A stretch of DNA of 64,000 nt from Atopsyche davidsoni (lineage: Eukaryota; Arthropoda; Insecta; Trichoptera; Hydrobiosidae), in the NCBI GenBank assembly GCA_022113835.1, contig JAILWY010000015.1, forward strand, positions 4,164,001 to 4,228,000. Reading direction: 5' to 3'. How positions within the stretch are numbered: the stretch's first letter is position 1; the number at the start of each line of letters is the position of its first letter. A program made the position numbers and the translations under genes. The notes beneath the pieces are model-generated. The model saw only the letters and a program-made list of their open reading frames with translations. It was not told the origin of the DNA and did not search any database. This document shows positions 23,496-35,557 of this stretch, piece by piece.

Positions 23496-25052
23496 CTAAA
23501 ACACTACGACTGATCTTTTCTTCAAAACTTTAATTCCAAATATATCTAAATTAAAAACTAAACTGTTATCTTGGATTTTATATATATCCATCAAGCTTAA
23601 AAGTTTTTTGTAAACCAGCTTTGGAGCATCGATGCCCCAAAGGAAGTCCAAATGGTTAAACTCTTTCATAGGAACTTCGTAAAACTCGATCGGGTTAACA
23701 AACTGCTTGTATAATTGTCTTGCATCTGAAACAGCAGACAACCAATCATTGTCCCCGGAGAACAGAGCAATCGGTAAGGTTATTTTATCCAGTGGGTACT
23801 CCGGAGGTGTTTCCTGACCATATTGCTTTATATTATCATCAGCTCCATAATCAAAGTATTGAAATTTTCCTTTGGACTTGATCTCTTGGGCATAGTGAAT
23901 GAGAGATTTCGTGGAAGCCCCAGCTGGTGTATGACTAAGAATCATTGGTAGAAGGGTGTTATTAAATTGCTTCTCGTCAAAACCGCACAGTATGAAAATG
24001 GAGTTCTCACAAATCTTCTCCTCATAGTGATTGATCTCACAACCAAATTTAGCCAGCCATTTAAGAATTGTGTTCTGAGGTAAAAATTCGCCTGCTCCTA
24101 GAAGCTTCATGATCCAGCTAATATCATTAGCATAAGGAGCTAGTAGACGAATAGGACTTTTTATTGCTGACATGTATCCGACGGGAGCAAAAGCAAATCC
24201 TGCTTTAAGTTTGTTGTTATATTCTGGACGTGTAGATAAAAGTACAAACAGCATTGTTGTTCCCATCGAGTGCCCAATGTAAATTAATTCTTTATCGGTC
24301 TGTTTGATATTATTAATATAATCAATAGAAGCAGGCAGATCGTAATATGCTGCTTCATGCCAAGTAAAGTTCCAAAAAACAGGATTATTAGCTGAGAGCT
24401 TAACATGCGCTCTGGAATAAGTATTCCCCCGAACATTCCCCATCCACACATCATATCCAGATTCTGCTAGAATATACGCTAGACCTTTTTCAGGTCCGTT
24501 CGTGATCCAGTCGGCAGAGCTCGCCAGCAGTCCATGTTGGAGGAAGACAGCTTGCTCTCCGACATTTCCTACACGTGCACTTTTGGCTCGAGGGATGCGA
24601 TGTAAAGTAAGTAAATACCCATCCTCTGTCTGGACAACGTGGGTTTCTGAAGAAAATCCATGACGTGCGATTATCTGCGGCGTAGTCATCTCCACATCTG
24701 GATCATAATTACAATCGCCCTCTCTAAAAATATTATTTATATTTTTCGCAGTATTTATATATTCATTGACATTGTTATTGAATTGATTGCTCTTATCTTC
24801 TATAAAAGATTCAATTTCTTTTTTCATATCCTGAGACTGTTTTTTTGCATCATCGACATAGCCATTTAAAGCAGTTCCTACTTCGTGCGTTTTCGTTAAA
24901 ATAAAGTCACTGAATACTTTGGTATTATTAGTGATTATCTCCTGCAGGTTAGTTGGCCTCCAAATCTCATAAGCACAGTTAATATAGAGCAAATTATTGA
25001 AAATTAATAATAAACAAGTAAACCGCACATTTATTTTATTTTTATGAAACAT
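23496..25052 (-). CDS. Acid-lipase-family (gastric/lysosomal type) lipase with long N-terminal extension
   Basis: A single-exon, 518-residue alpha/beta-hydrolase. Residues 1-26 are a signal peptide. Family-typical mature sequence starts only near residue 114 (CNYDPDVEMTTPQIIARHG). The active-site serine is Ser262 in GHSMG; the acid is probably Asp436 in SGDNDW and the histidine His467 in FNHLDF. The oxyanion-side motif LQHGLLASSADW is present. These are the signs of a secreted or lysosomal triacylglycerol/cholesteryl-ester lipase. The oddity is residues 27-112: a Lys/Glu/Asn-rich, heptad-like helical segment absent from typical family members, which are about 100 residues shorter. The intronless structure suggests an ancient retroposition or intron loss. 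The exact substrate cannot be told. Confidence 0.9.
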   Translation of the reverse strand: MFHKNKINVRFTCLLLIFNNLLYINCAYEIWRPTNLQEIITNNTKVFSDFILTKTHEVGTALNGYVDDAKKQSQDMKKEIESFIEDKSNQFNNNVNEYINTAKNINNIFREGDCNYDPDVEMTTPQIIARHGFSSETHVVQTEDGYLLTLHRIPRAKSARVGNVGEQAVFLQHGLLASSADWITNGPEKGLAYILAESGYDVWMGNVRGNTYSRAHVKLSANNPVFWNFTWHEAAYYDLPASIDYINNIKQTDKELIYIGHSMGTTMLFVLLSTRPEYNNKLKAGFAFAPVGYMSAIKSPIRLLAPYANDISWIMKLLGAGEFLPQNTILKWLAKFGCEINHYEEKICENSIFILCGFDEKQFNNTLLPMILSHTPAGASTKSLIHYAQEIKSKGKFQYFDYGADDNIKQYGQETPPEYPLDKITLPIALFSGDNDWLSAVSDARQLYKQFVNPIEFYEVPMKEFNHLDFLWGIDAPKLVYKKLLSLMDIYKIQDNSLVFNLDIFGIKVLKKRSVVVF

Positions 25053-25298
25053 TGTAAAAACGTTTTAACCACTTTTATAACGAAACATCAGAATTCGCAA
25101 TGGTTAATCAGGAAGCCACAGAAATGCGAGTTGAAAGTAAATTGTAAACACAACCAGTCAGCGTGAAGTGAACTCCTAACTAAGCTGAATATTTCAACGC
25201 AGACTGGACTAGTGACCACTGCCAATGATGACTGTTTATTTTTTATTATTTCATAATCTTCTATAAACAACTTCTATTCACGCGTGCTGGCTATAAGC
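25053..25298. other. 5' flank of the lipase gene
   Basis: This contains the presumed lipase promoter. No distinct motif was identified. Confidence 0.35.
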
Positions 25299-25900
25299 TA
25301 CAGGGTGACACACATTTTTGTGTATTTAAAAAACGCAAATTATAATATTAAACAGTTTAATGACAGTAATAAAAATATTTAATTAATTTTCGAGGTCGTA
25401 TCACCCAAATTGGATTTTTGCATTAGCAAATTGCATTTTTAAAAAGCATACTGAATTTTGTTGACACGGCGCTCAATTTCCTCCTTCAAGGTGTGGATGA
25501 TCGTGGGCTTGTTGGCATAAACCTTAGTCATCAAAAAACCCCCAATGAAAAAAGTCAAAACGGGTTAAGTCGCATAATCTGGGCGGCCAATTCTGATCAC
25601 CATGCCGAGAAATTATAGTATAAGACCAGGATATGACTCATACAGTAATTGAATTGTTCCTCGGGCTGTGTGGCATACGGCACCGTCTTGTTGAAACCAC
25701 ACGTCATCCACATCCATATATAGCAATTTAACATTAGTTATTGCTTGACCAGCCGTATAAACAGTAGCATGCTGTGGATGCATTTGTTTCTCAACAATCA
25801 CTTGTAGGTTTTCTGAACCCCAAATGCGACAATTTTGTTGATTAACCAAGCCATCAAGATGAAAACGAGCCTCATCGCTGAAGATGATTTTGTTTCATTT
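25299..25900 (-). mobile_element. Dead Tc/mariner-superfamily transposon fragment
   Basis: A TACAGGGTGAC-type end lies at 25299. On the minus strand the C-terminal half of a DDE transposase can be followed through frameshifts: NRIWGSEN-like, DDVWFQQDGAVCHTA (second catalytic Asp), then NWPPRLCDLTRFDFFHWG (third acid position), then a KEE-rich tail. The N-terminal half is missing. It is related to the copies at 12252 and 21616. Confidence 0.75.
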
Positions 25901-26605
25901 ACCCGATATGCTGTTCCATACATAACCCTACACTGTATACTTTATGAATCAATCAATCAAAAAAAATTACGTTTTTTAATTACAAACATGCGTTTTATAT
26001 GAAAAACACTTCTTGTGTGAATTTTGGTACACACTATATGGCAATTTTGAAAATAATTATTAAAATAGTTTATATATTACTTTGTGAATACACTTTTGTA
26101 TTTCCTATATTCCTTCAAATCTGAGGGTGTGTTCATCTGTTATCAAACGACCGTATTATTTTAACAATGAATTGATAGCATAATGACCCAATTTAAGGTC
26201 AAACCTAATTTGCTAGATAATACGTTTTATCATTTAACTTTTCGTTTCTCTATCCTGTTGTATAAAATCACAAGTCATTTAATAAAATATTTAGTAAAAC
26301 ATAATAACTAAACAATCCATATCTAAGAATTCCATTGTATTAAAGATCATGTTTTTTTGCACTTGCATTAGTTGATATTTTTAAGTTATTTGACTTTAAG
26401 TACTTATAATTGATAATTTAATAAGCAGATGAAAGTAAACACACTATGTTTAACTAATAAACTTTTTAGTTACATTCATATACTATATTTATGCCAAGAG
26501 AAAATAAACTATGCGCAATATGTATCACATCGTTATTGTAAAAAGAAGATCAACACAAATTTATTTAAAATTATAATTTATTTAATTTATAAACAAATAA
26601 TTTCT
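25901..26605. other. AT-rich intergenic DNA
   Basis: No feature is supported. GDPGP1 3' processing signals probably lie near its right end, where several reverse-strand AATAAA motifs occur. Confidence 0.4.
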
Positions 26606-29600
26606 CTAGTACAAAGCCATAACCCTTTCTCGTATATCAAGAAATACCGAACTTATTATCTCATCTACAATGTTGGAAAGATTCTCTTCCGTACAAGTTT
26701 TCAGGTCATCTTGTGCTGAAAAATAAAAATCTACGGTGAGATTTTTATTGAAACAATTATTATTAGAATAACTATATGGTTTTACTTACATTTTACAGGA
26801 AACTGTCCACTAAATTCACAAAAGGCTACATTGAATTCGGCTTGCCTTTTAGACCCAAAAAAGCTTTTTCTTGCCCAGATAAATATTCTCAAAGCCGAGT
26901 CGCCTGATTTATCCAGGGTGTTCCCCTTAACCATGGCCAGATTGTGGGCGATATTATTATCCATCAAAAATGATATCAATTTATAAATATCAGAACAGGC
27001 AGTCAATATATCGTCTTTAGATTTTACTTGAAAGCAAAAGCCTTTGGCAGGATATTCTTCGTGGCTGCAATAAAGAGGTCCCTTTAACTGATGACATTCC
27101 TAAAAATACATTAATTACAGTTTATTCACTGAGTAAAATTTATTGTTACAATTCAACAGAGCGAGTTTAAAAATAATGATTTAATCTTGAGATCAAAGGT
27201 ACATCATTTATTATTTTTATTGACAAGCTGAGATCATAAGGTATCCGCAGATGAGTAAAATTTTGCATTTGTGATTACTTAAAAACTTATTTTTTCTTAT
27301 TAGGTCAGTATAGCAGAATGTTCACCTAGTCTAAATATTTTTTAAGGTTTAAATAATATATATTTCATAGTTGTTGCTTCGACACTGAAGTAAATAGATA
27401 AGCATGATTTTTTTTACGCTTATTCCATTAGATACAGATTCATTACTCATGTGGCATTTGATAAAATTATGAGATATGATATAAAAGTCAGAGGTCAAAA
27501 GTTACATTACATTTTTTGCGTTGAATGATATCAACTATGTCATCAGAATGACGACATATTTGTCATTTATAAAATATATAAACGAAGAAAGATTTGGTGT
27601 ATAGTGAAATTTTACTAACGCAATAAAGAGAGGCATTGAAAAAACCCTTAAAATATTACAAGACCCAGGTGAAACTTGAGCCTACACTTTCTGATTATTG
27701 CAGCCTGGAGACTTTCTTTCTACCTACCATGGCCTTAAATTATTTATGTCAATTATACAAAATCTTGCATTTCAAAAAATATATTAGCGGTAACGGCTTA
27801 AAAAAATTATATTTAATGAAGAAAAGATAAGCAATTACGAATTTCCCAATTTTTGGTTTATTCAATTGCAATAGTATATGATCAATCGCTGTGATTGTAT
27901 CCAATTGGAAATGTCTCGACAGATGAAGAAACACTTTGAGTCAGCAAAATTAGTCATGTTTTTATGTGATAATAAAAATAGTCACCAATGTTTCAATAGG
28001 AAGTCTATAGTTCACGATAAGCAGATGATAGTGAAGATGATTCACAGACGCCATTGCACACAGACTATTGAAACCAAGTCGCAAGTCTCTGAAAAAAATC
28101 AACATGTGAAATCAAAGTAATTTCTCTAAAAACTATGGTGCTCTTTTTATTTGTAAAATACACACACATAAAAAAATAAAACACAGTTAAAATAATAAAA
28201 GTTTAGCTACTATATCAAACCTAATTCAACATATTATAGTGTTTATTTATACAACACGTATTTATATATAGTATTTATTACCAATTGCAAGGTTTTTTTA
28301 TTCTATCAACGTACAACTCAACAATCATTTTATAACCATATAAAGTTTTCTTTAATGCTCAGTGACCGTATAATATGATATACACTTTATTTTAAATTAA
28401 TTAGGAGTTGACGGACAAATAAATGGAATTAAGGAGTGCAAAGGGTTAATGACCGCAAAGCTCATTTAACACTCACCTATTAGAACTAAGAAACATGACA
28501 TGAGTTACAAAAGATAAACTCTCAAGTGTGATTACTTGCGGTAGATATTCGTCAATATTAGGACACAGCAAGCTATGTCCGAAACATATGGGACTTGCAT
28601 TTATCATCACTACATTTCGAGATGTAACTAAAACAAAATGGTAATAAAAACTCAAACAAACTTCATTGAAGCCAATTAATTCGTGGAAAAAAGGTCAACA
28701 ACAACATTTATTTAAGGTATCAAAAAAAATAGTCAGTATATTAATAATTATCATTATATTTAATTTTAAGCAAACATCTATTACTTTTGTTCATGTATAT
28801 TATTATTGTATGATTTGTGCTTACCATTATTTTCTGCGTGTTTTATTTGAAATAATATTTCTTTTTCGGGAACTTTATTGAAGTTGAACTTCGCGGGGTC
28901 AAGCTCCTGTTGAATCGAGTCAATATCTTCAGGCGACCGTCTATTAGTCGCACGGTCCTGATTCAGCTAAAAATAATAATTATTATTAATATATTGTATT
29001 CACGTACATATATTTCTTGGAATTATTTGAAGAGATAACTCATTAACCTACAGTACAATAAATATTATAAATTTGGTTTGGAAAAATGTAATAATAACAC
29101 AACGCAATGGGTTTTAAACAAACTGATATATAGACGCAAGCATCTGTCTAATATCTTTAGAGTGATAGAATTATTGTTTCGTTTTGATAACCTGGCACTC
29201 ATGAATTTATTCATATTAACGGCACAGTCACCTGAATAACAGGTAGTTGGTATCTGAAGACGAGACGCATTACCATTACGCAGTTCCAAAATTCTGACAA
29301 CTAACAATCTAACCCGTTGGCGTGAGATAAAAAATATTGCATGACAACATAAACCCTATCCTCTTTTTATGGGTGTTTCGCCGTAGGTATTAACTTGGTT
29401 ATGGTGTGATGAATGTAAATCAGAGGGCTGGCGAAATATTTGCGTATTCGTTATTTATTATTTATATTTTACAAGACAAAATTACGCGTGGTTAGTGGTT
29501 GGGTGTCGGAGTCTCTCTGGCGCGTAATGCGCTGGGGGTTGTATGGGTTGTAAATTAGAAAGTTCCCCCGCTCGGACAAGTCCGATCTTGTCGAAGAATT

Positions 29601-30162
29601 GTAGCTCGGTCCATGTGCACCGACCGTTACAGGTGTATTTTTAATGATATTCAATGACATGCAATGTATACACAGCAGAAAAGTTTGAATATCTAAATAG
29701 AAAGGAGATTACAATCAAGAATGATTCAATTAGCTATTCATATTAGTTGGACTTACATAAGGATCATATGCAAACGTTGTTGGAAAGTGTATACAGATTT
29801 ATAATATAATGTAATAAAGAATATGTAAAATGGTAACAAACCAATATTACTTTTAAGTAAGTTTTCTAAACTTTTTAACTTTCAGTTGATACCACAGAGA
29901 CCCATAAAATACTACAATTAGATAGTTTCCCTGATTTTATTAACTTCAATAATTTAAAAAAATAAAGATTCACCTGAACAACAAAATTAAATTTTCCTGG
30001 CAAAACAAACTCATCGTCAATTTTAAGTCGATATCTGAAAACTCCTGGAATCTCATGCACTTCTGCCCATCTTCCTTCAAGTAGTTTATCGAAATTTGAT
30101 TTAGCATCAGGAGCATTGTTTACTATTTTTGGCACATCAGAATCAGAGTAATTAAATATCAT
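26606..30162 (-). CDS. GDPGP1: GDP-D-glucose phosphorylase 1
   Basis: Six minus-strand exons: 29974-30162, 28825-28966, 28477-28627, 27986-28088, 26790-27099, 26606-26715. They close in frame to 334 residues (human about 385). The enzyme phosphorolyses GDP-glucose to GDP and glucose-1-phosphate, probably clearing a side product of GDP-mannose synthesis in the cytosol. Family marks in order are GVFRYRLKI and LPGKFNFVVQ (exon 1), KFNFNKV (exon 2), VVMINASPICFGHSLL (exon 3), GFNSLCAMASVNHLHYH with the HxHxH site at His178/180/182 (exon 4), and YPAKGF, NNIAHNLAMVKG, IFIWARK and EFNVAFCEFSGQFPVK (exon 5). The start is the first ATG of the conserved frame. It is head-to-head with NDUFAF7. Intron 1 contains an LTR-like fragment. 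Confidence in the family is high. Confidence 0.92.
29430..29660 (-). mobile_element. LTR-retrotransposon end fragment in GDPGP1 intron 1
   Basis: Read on the minus strand, it ends in ACGAATACGCAAATATTTCG, then CCAGCC and CTCTGATTT. The same string with AATAAA just before it occurs in the LTR at 54645-54695. It is GC-richer than the intron around it and has no coding capacity. Confidence 0.5.
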
Positions 30163-30608
30163 TTTGGTTGATATAAAATGCGAAGTCAAAGAATATAACT
30201 ATAAAATTATTTCTGTGTAAATATTATAAGATGACAATCGTAATTTTAATATATAATCCAAAAAAATATTGACATTGTGAAGTGATGACTGTGGCAGGTG
30301 ACGTTTATATTATCTATGAGACGTTTAGTAAAAAATTTAAAGATTGTTTTTGAGATGGCTACGATTGTGATGCCCACTTAAATTGAATTTTGTAATAGTC
30401 AAAAAAATATCAATTAAAATTTAAATTATTAAATATTACTTATTAAAATTAAAAAATAATAATAAAAAAATATTTTAACATTTTCAATCTAAGTACTGGC
30501 AACATTTAGTATTATTGTCAAATTTCATAAAAGAAACAAGTTTGTAGGTTATGTAATGTCAACTCAGCTGTCAAATTTGATAAAATAGCACATTAAAACA
30601 TCTCAAAC
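30163..30608. promoter_or_regulatory. Shared head-to-head promoter region, GDPGP1/NDUFAF7
   Basis: Only 446 bp separate the two divergent start codons, so both promoters must lie here or overlap. No TATA box stands out at a suitable distance on either side, which fits housekeeping genes. Confidence 0.5.
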
Positions 30609-33117
30609 ATGAACTTATCAATTAAAAAAATCTATAGCTGTAGCAAAACGTTTAAAGAATGCTTTCCTGCGTTGATGCAAAAGCGACATGAATTTAGAGT
30701 TATAAGCCGGCCAGATATAAATAAAGTTTCAACTTCCAAGCCGGTAAAGCCCGATGAACGATCGCTAGCAGCTATTATAAACCAAAGGATAGAATTCGCA
30801 GGTCCAATCACTGTGGCTGATTATATGAAAGAGGTTTTAACAAACCCCGGGAAAGGTTATTATATGAATAAAGATATGTTTGGCGAAAGGGGAGATTTCA
30901 TAACATCCCCAGAAATAAGTCAGTTATTTGGTGAGATTGTTGGAGTCTGGCTAATGTCAGAATGGATGAAACTTGGGTCTCCAAAGCCTTTGCAGATTGT
31001 TGAGCTTGGACCTGGTAGAGGAACCCTGTTATCTGATATACTAAGGGTAAGACAGAAATACGTTATTCTTGATACAATCTATCTTTTTCCAATAAATTAA
31101 CGACTTTTTTTACTACACTTTTTCTACAGCCATCCACTGACTCTATTCTGAAATATCAGAACTTTTTAATCGAATTTCTAGATTGCTTTCACTTTGAGGA
31201 TCTTGGAGATTGTATTCGTTTTCTTTTGGCTGTATTTCATTCATATTATAATTGTCTTTAGGGTTTAATGCCGAGAACCCACTATTCTTCCTCTTTCCAT
31301 TTGATGTAATGGTTCACATTTTCTAAATTTGCAAAACTCTGAGAATCGTTCACAGACGCTATAAAACTGAACTTGTTGACCGTGCACCAATAATATTCGG
31401 TACTTGTTTTTTATCCGACCACCAAAAAACTTGTACCTAACCTTTTTTTTTTAATCTAACCTAACCTAACCCAACGAATCGAGCGGTCATGGAAATCTGC
31501 AATGAACGAAATAAACGCCACAACGGGACTCATCGTCATATGATAGGTTCTTATCTCTGCGAGTACATGTACATAAAAAAATTTTGGTGGTCGGATAAAA
31601 AACAAGTACCTAATATTCTACTTGAGAGCTCCTTGGTTCGATCCCATTTCTGACAAACGAATTCTCAGCTGATGTTTCTTTCTCCAGGTGGCAAGAGATG
31701 TCGGCTTATACGATGACAACTTGACTATTCATTTGGTAGAAGTGTCTCCAACACTTCAGAGGCTGCAAGCGGATCGTCTATGTATGGTGCATAGTGCATG
31801 TGAACTTGATGGATGTTACTATAAGGTGAAATAATATATAAAAAAATATTTTCTTTTAAAAATATACTTACTTTTAGACTAAATGAAATTAATTGAATTT
31901 TAAAAACTCCACTTTGCTAAGGTTTTTTTGACCAAAAATGTTACTTTCGTGATGTTAAAATTTACTTTATTTCGCTGGGGTTTGTCGTAAAAATGGTATT
32001 GTTGTAATTTTTTTATTTCAGGGTGAGACCGTAGGAGGAAGGAAAATATTTTGGTATAAAGACATTAAAGATGTTCCAAAGAAATTCAGTTTGATTTTAG
32101 CTCATGAATTCTTTGACGTTCTTCCCATACATAAATTTAAGGTAGGAAAAAAAAACTAGCATATCGAAATTGCAAATACTTATTTGAGATATATTCACAG
32201 ATATTCGCGGCCATTATTAATTAGAATATATTTTCTTAGATGTCAGGGTCTGAGGTCACGTTAAATAAAATGTCAGATCACTTGACGTGTTTTAAATAAT
32301 TAATTATTGTATCATTTTAGAAAACTTCAGATGGCTGGAGAGAAGTTCTTATAGACAAAGATACAAATCAGACACTAGACGATGTGAATCAAACCAAGTA
32401 CAGATATGTTTTGTCTCGTAATCAGACCATGGCTTCTAAGTTATATGTTCCGTCGGCTCTCCAAGACTCGCCACTGGAAGATCTTGAAGTGAGCCCTCTG
32501 GGGCTGACTATAGCACAACAAATTGCTACCAGGATAGAAGAATATGGAGGCATTGCTCTAATTACTGACTATGGTCATGATGGCAATAAAGGAGACACTT
32601 TCAGGGTAAGTCAATATTATTACAACATTAAAATTTACAAGGGTATTTTAATTAGCTAAATTCTCATCTGATCTAGGCTTTCAAACACCATGCCCAAGTG
32701 GACCCTCTGTGCGAAGTTGGTACCGCCGATCTAACAGCTGATGTAGACTTTAGTCAGTTACGGAGAGCCTCGACAGCAGGACGTGTTTTGGGACCCATCA
32801 CGCAGAAAGAATTCTTAGAGGCGTCTTTAGCAAAACTTAGACTTAAGGTACACATAATTATACATTTTCCATACGTACATACAACTATGTAATAATTTAT
32901 AGAAATATTTATTTGAATGTAACAAACTTGTCCAATCTTTCAGATTCTGGTGGAAAATGCAAAAAACGAAGAAGAAAAGAAACATTTCCAATCAGGATAT
33001 GAAATGTTAACAGACCCTGATAAAATGGGAGAGCTTTTTAAATTTATGGCAATATTTCCGACTATCGATGAAGACCACTACAAGAGATTACCTGTTATGG
33101 GCTTTGATAGAAAATAA
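30609..33117 (+). CDS. NDUFAF7: NADH dehydrogenase complex I assembly factor 7 (arginine methyltransferase)
   Basis: Six exons, all phase 0: 30609-31046, 31688-31825, 32022-32141, 32321-32605, 32677-32847, 32944-33117. The product is 441 residues, the same length as the human protein. It is a mitochondrial-matrix SAM-dependent enzyme that symmetrically dimethylates an arginine of NDUFS2 during early complex I assembly. The N-terminus ([11 protein letters not shown]...RHEF) is basic and fits a mitochondrial presequence. Conserved blocks are [32 protein letters not shown], the SAM-binding [16 protein letters not shown] (to residue 146), [22 protein letters not shown] and [10 protein letters not shown]. 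No deletion or frameshift is seen. Intron 1 holds a MITE. AATAAA overlaps the stop region (33113) and recurs near 33139. Confidence 0.95.
31399..31610. mobile_element. MITE with (CCTAA)n core and 8-bp duplication, in NDUFAF7 intron 1
   Basis: The ends are inverted: GGTACTTGTTTTTTATCCGA at the left, and a matching TCGGATAAAAAACAAGTACC at the right, each continuing with a CCACCAAAA block. The flanking duplication is TAATATTC (31391-31398 and 31611-31618). A run of CTAACCTAACCTAACCC sits at about 31456-31472. Same family as 48357-48715. Non-coding. Confidence 0.85.
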
Positions 33118-33215
33118 AATCAAAAAACATACATAGATTTAATAAATTATTAAAAAAAACTAATTTTTCATTATTTTGCAACTTAGCAACTATTAAAGTG
33201 TGGCATCTAAAGCCA

Positions 33216-33425
33216 CTTAATTGATCGTGTGTCACTTCTTCTTCGGGTGCCTCTCCTCAGAAGAGATTGGTGACAATCTCGTTGAACATATATTTATCTT
33301 GAGCCAGTCTTACTATTTCCGCTGTACTGCCGACTTCCAGCCACTGGCGCAAATTCTGCATACACAATAGCTTTCTTTTCCTGATGCCTCTTTTTTGTTG
33401 AATTTTTCTTTGGCCGATTAGCCAT
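33216..33425 (-). mobile_element. LINE 3'-end fragment (reverse transcriptase C-terminal tail)
   Basis: The minus strand encodes NLRQWLEVGSTAEIVRLAQD then NEIVTNLF. This resembles the last residues of many insect LINE polyproteins (LRQW...ELFR-A..K..IA.MIANLR). The rest of the element is absent, as expected if this were the 3' stub of a 5'-truncated insertion. Confidence 0.6.
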
Positions 33426-33429
33426 AGTA

Positions 33430-35557
33430 AGGTATATTTGGTATTTTGAAAAATATGGTCATATCTTGGTATAACTAAACTTAATTTGCAACCTAAATAA
33501 ATTATTTGAAAGTGTGAACTGATCGTTTCGGACCAAGAGCTCACTGGTGATTAATGCCAGTTATCTTAGTTTTAAATTCAGACTCGATGAAGCAAAACAC
33601 CGCAAAAGATTCTCTTCACATACCTTAATCGAATTAGTTGTTGAGTTTCATATAATCGGGATAAAATAATTTTTAAAGAAAACAATGGAAATCAGTCTAA
33701 ATTGTTCAATATATTTTCCAATACTCTGTATTAGGTACATTATTTAGATTTTCTTGGTTCTTGTAAATAAACAGTTATCTCACATTTTTTTGACTTACAC
33801 AAAATGAAAATAACATATTTACATCAAACCGGTGGTATTTTATGCAAGCGTATATAAAATCAAATTTTTCGATTATAATTTTGATTTTTCAATAAAGCGA
33901 ATGCAATAATTATTTTTGACCCTTTGACTGCCATTATAAGCAACAACAGAAATACTAGATTTGCTGAATTGATTTTACCAATTTTTTTTACTTTATTTTA
34001 TGGCAAAAGAAACTTCATTACTGATAAGCCACAAAAAAAATTTAAAATAAGGAAATGTCACATATTGATGCCGGTGGAATATCAGCTATCAATGTAATGT
34101 CATGAAATATACATACAGTCAAAAGGTGCATTAAAAAAAATACTCTTTATTTTTATAATAAAATATAGAGTAAATAATTTCAGCCTGAATAAAATGAAAA
34201 GATTTTTAAAATTTAAAATAAAGCAAATATAAAAAATGTCTATTCTAAATTTTTTTATAAATCGTCAAAGCATATTTTTCAATGATTAGCTATTTGTGTC
34301 GCTAAGCCTTTTTTTTATAAAAAAAATATTGCCCGAGTCATTCACTAAGGAACGCAGGTAATATGCTATCATCAATATTCACCAAAATCATTAGGAAACA
34401 AACAAACTTATAGTCCCTTTAAAAAACTCATGTGATCTTTAAGGATAATTAAAAAATTAAGTGCTTTAAAAACAATAATGTAGCAAGCATGATAATTTAT
34501 AGAATTGATACATCCAATATTTAAAATACTGCAAGCCAATTGCAAGCACGAAGAAGAGTAGAGCAGTTTACGAAATGGACTTTTGTGATTTGCTAGTTAG
34601 GCCAAGATATACAATGGAGGAAGTACCATTGTGATTAATCTTTAATAACTATGAAAAAAGCTGATGGAAACTATAGAAAAGTAACACAAAACTCAAATAA
34701 GGCAGACAAAACATACATTCAATTTAAGCATAATTTAGAAAATGATAAATTCGTAGCGCACAACAACAAAAAACTAAAGAAACATGCAATTCTGACATTA
34801 ATGCAAGGCTTATCATTTAAAATCCAGTCTTTTACATACAATATAATGGTTAAAATCCGAATCCTTAATCGCTTCCAATCTTATAGAATTATTTACATTA
34901 ACGTACAATTGTCATCTTTGAACCCTGACTCAAATCAAGCTTGATTCCAATAATAAAATATATATATAATTTACAATACACAATAGATATTACATAGTAA
35001 CTTTACGTCTAATAGATGGTGCAAATCGATGAATTGAATTAATACACGTTAACTAAAACCAAACTATGAGAAAAAACTGACGACGTATGATTTCCTTAAG
35101 TGTTTCTCTACTCCATCAGGAAACTGAACAGAATTGAAAGAAACATACCAGCCTATGGGGTTTGATATTGTTAATTTTGCATTCACAACTAACTACAGAA
35201 GAGAGAGAAACATATTAATATGTGAAAAGTGCGGGTGTGATTCTAATGGAAAATCACATAAAGTTTACTGATTACATCAATGGCACTCAATTTTATCATT
35301 TATCAAATAAAAACTTTATCAATACCATAAAAATACAGCCATCGGAAATACTTGATCAAATTTATCACAATTGTGATAATGTTTTTATGTTTTAATTCAA
35401 TTCATCGATCTAGCGTTAAAAATAAAGTATAACAAGTCTATACTATAAGATTACATTTGACGGCGTCACTTCAACCAAGTCTATAACACTCAGCCCCCCT
35501 GTTTGCTGATCATCCAAATTCGACATAATTTTACAATCGTACTGAGCATTACGACAT
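33430..35557. other. AT-rich intergenic DNA
   Basis: No gene is supported. The plus frame at 34651-34944 is lysine/asparagine-rich and AT-driven. The stretch separates the convergent ends of NDUFAF7 and LAMTOR1. Confidence 0.5.

Noticed and set aside
25088..25270. 60-codon minus frame upstream of the lipase
   Set aside because: Lies in the presumed promoter, with no domain and no splice link to the lipase, which has its own signal peptide.
28473..28655. Independent small minus gene
   Set aside because: It is GDPGP1 exon 3, with splice sites on both sides in matching phase.
31630..31645. Box-B-like GGTTCGATCCC in NDUFAF7 intron 1
   Set aside because: No tRNA fold or box A at proper spacing. 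Probably chance or a minimal SINE relic.
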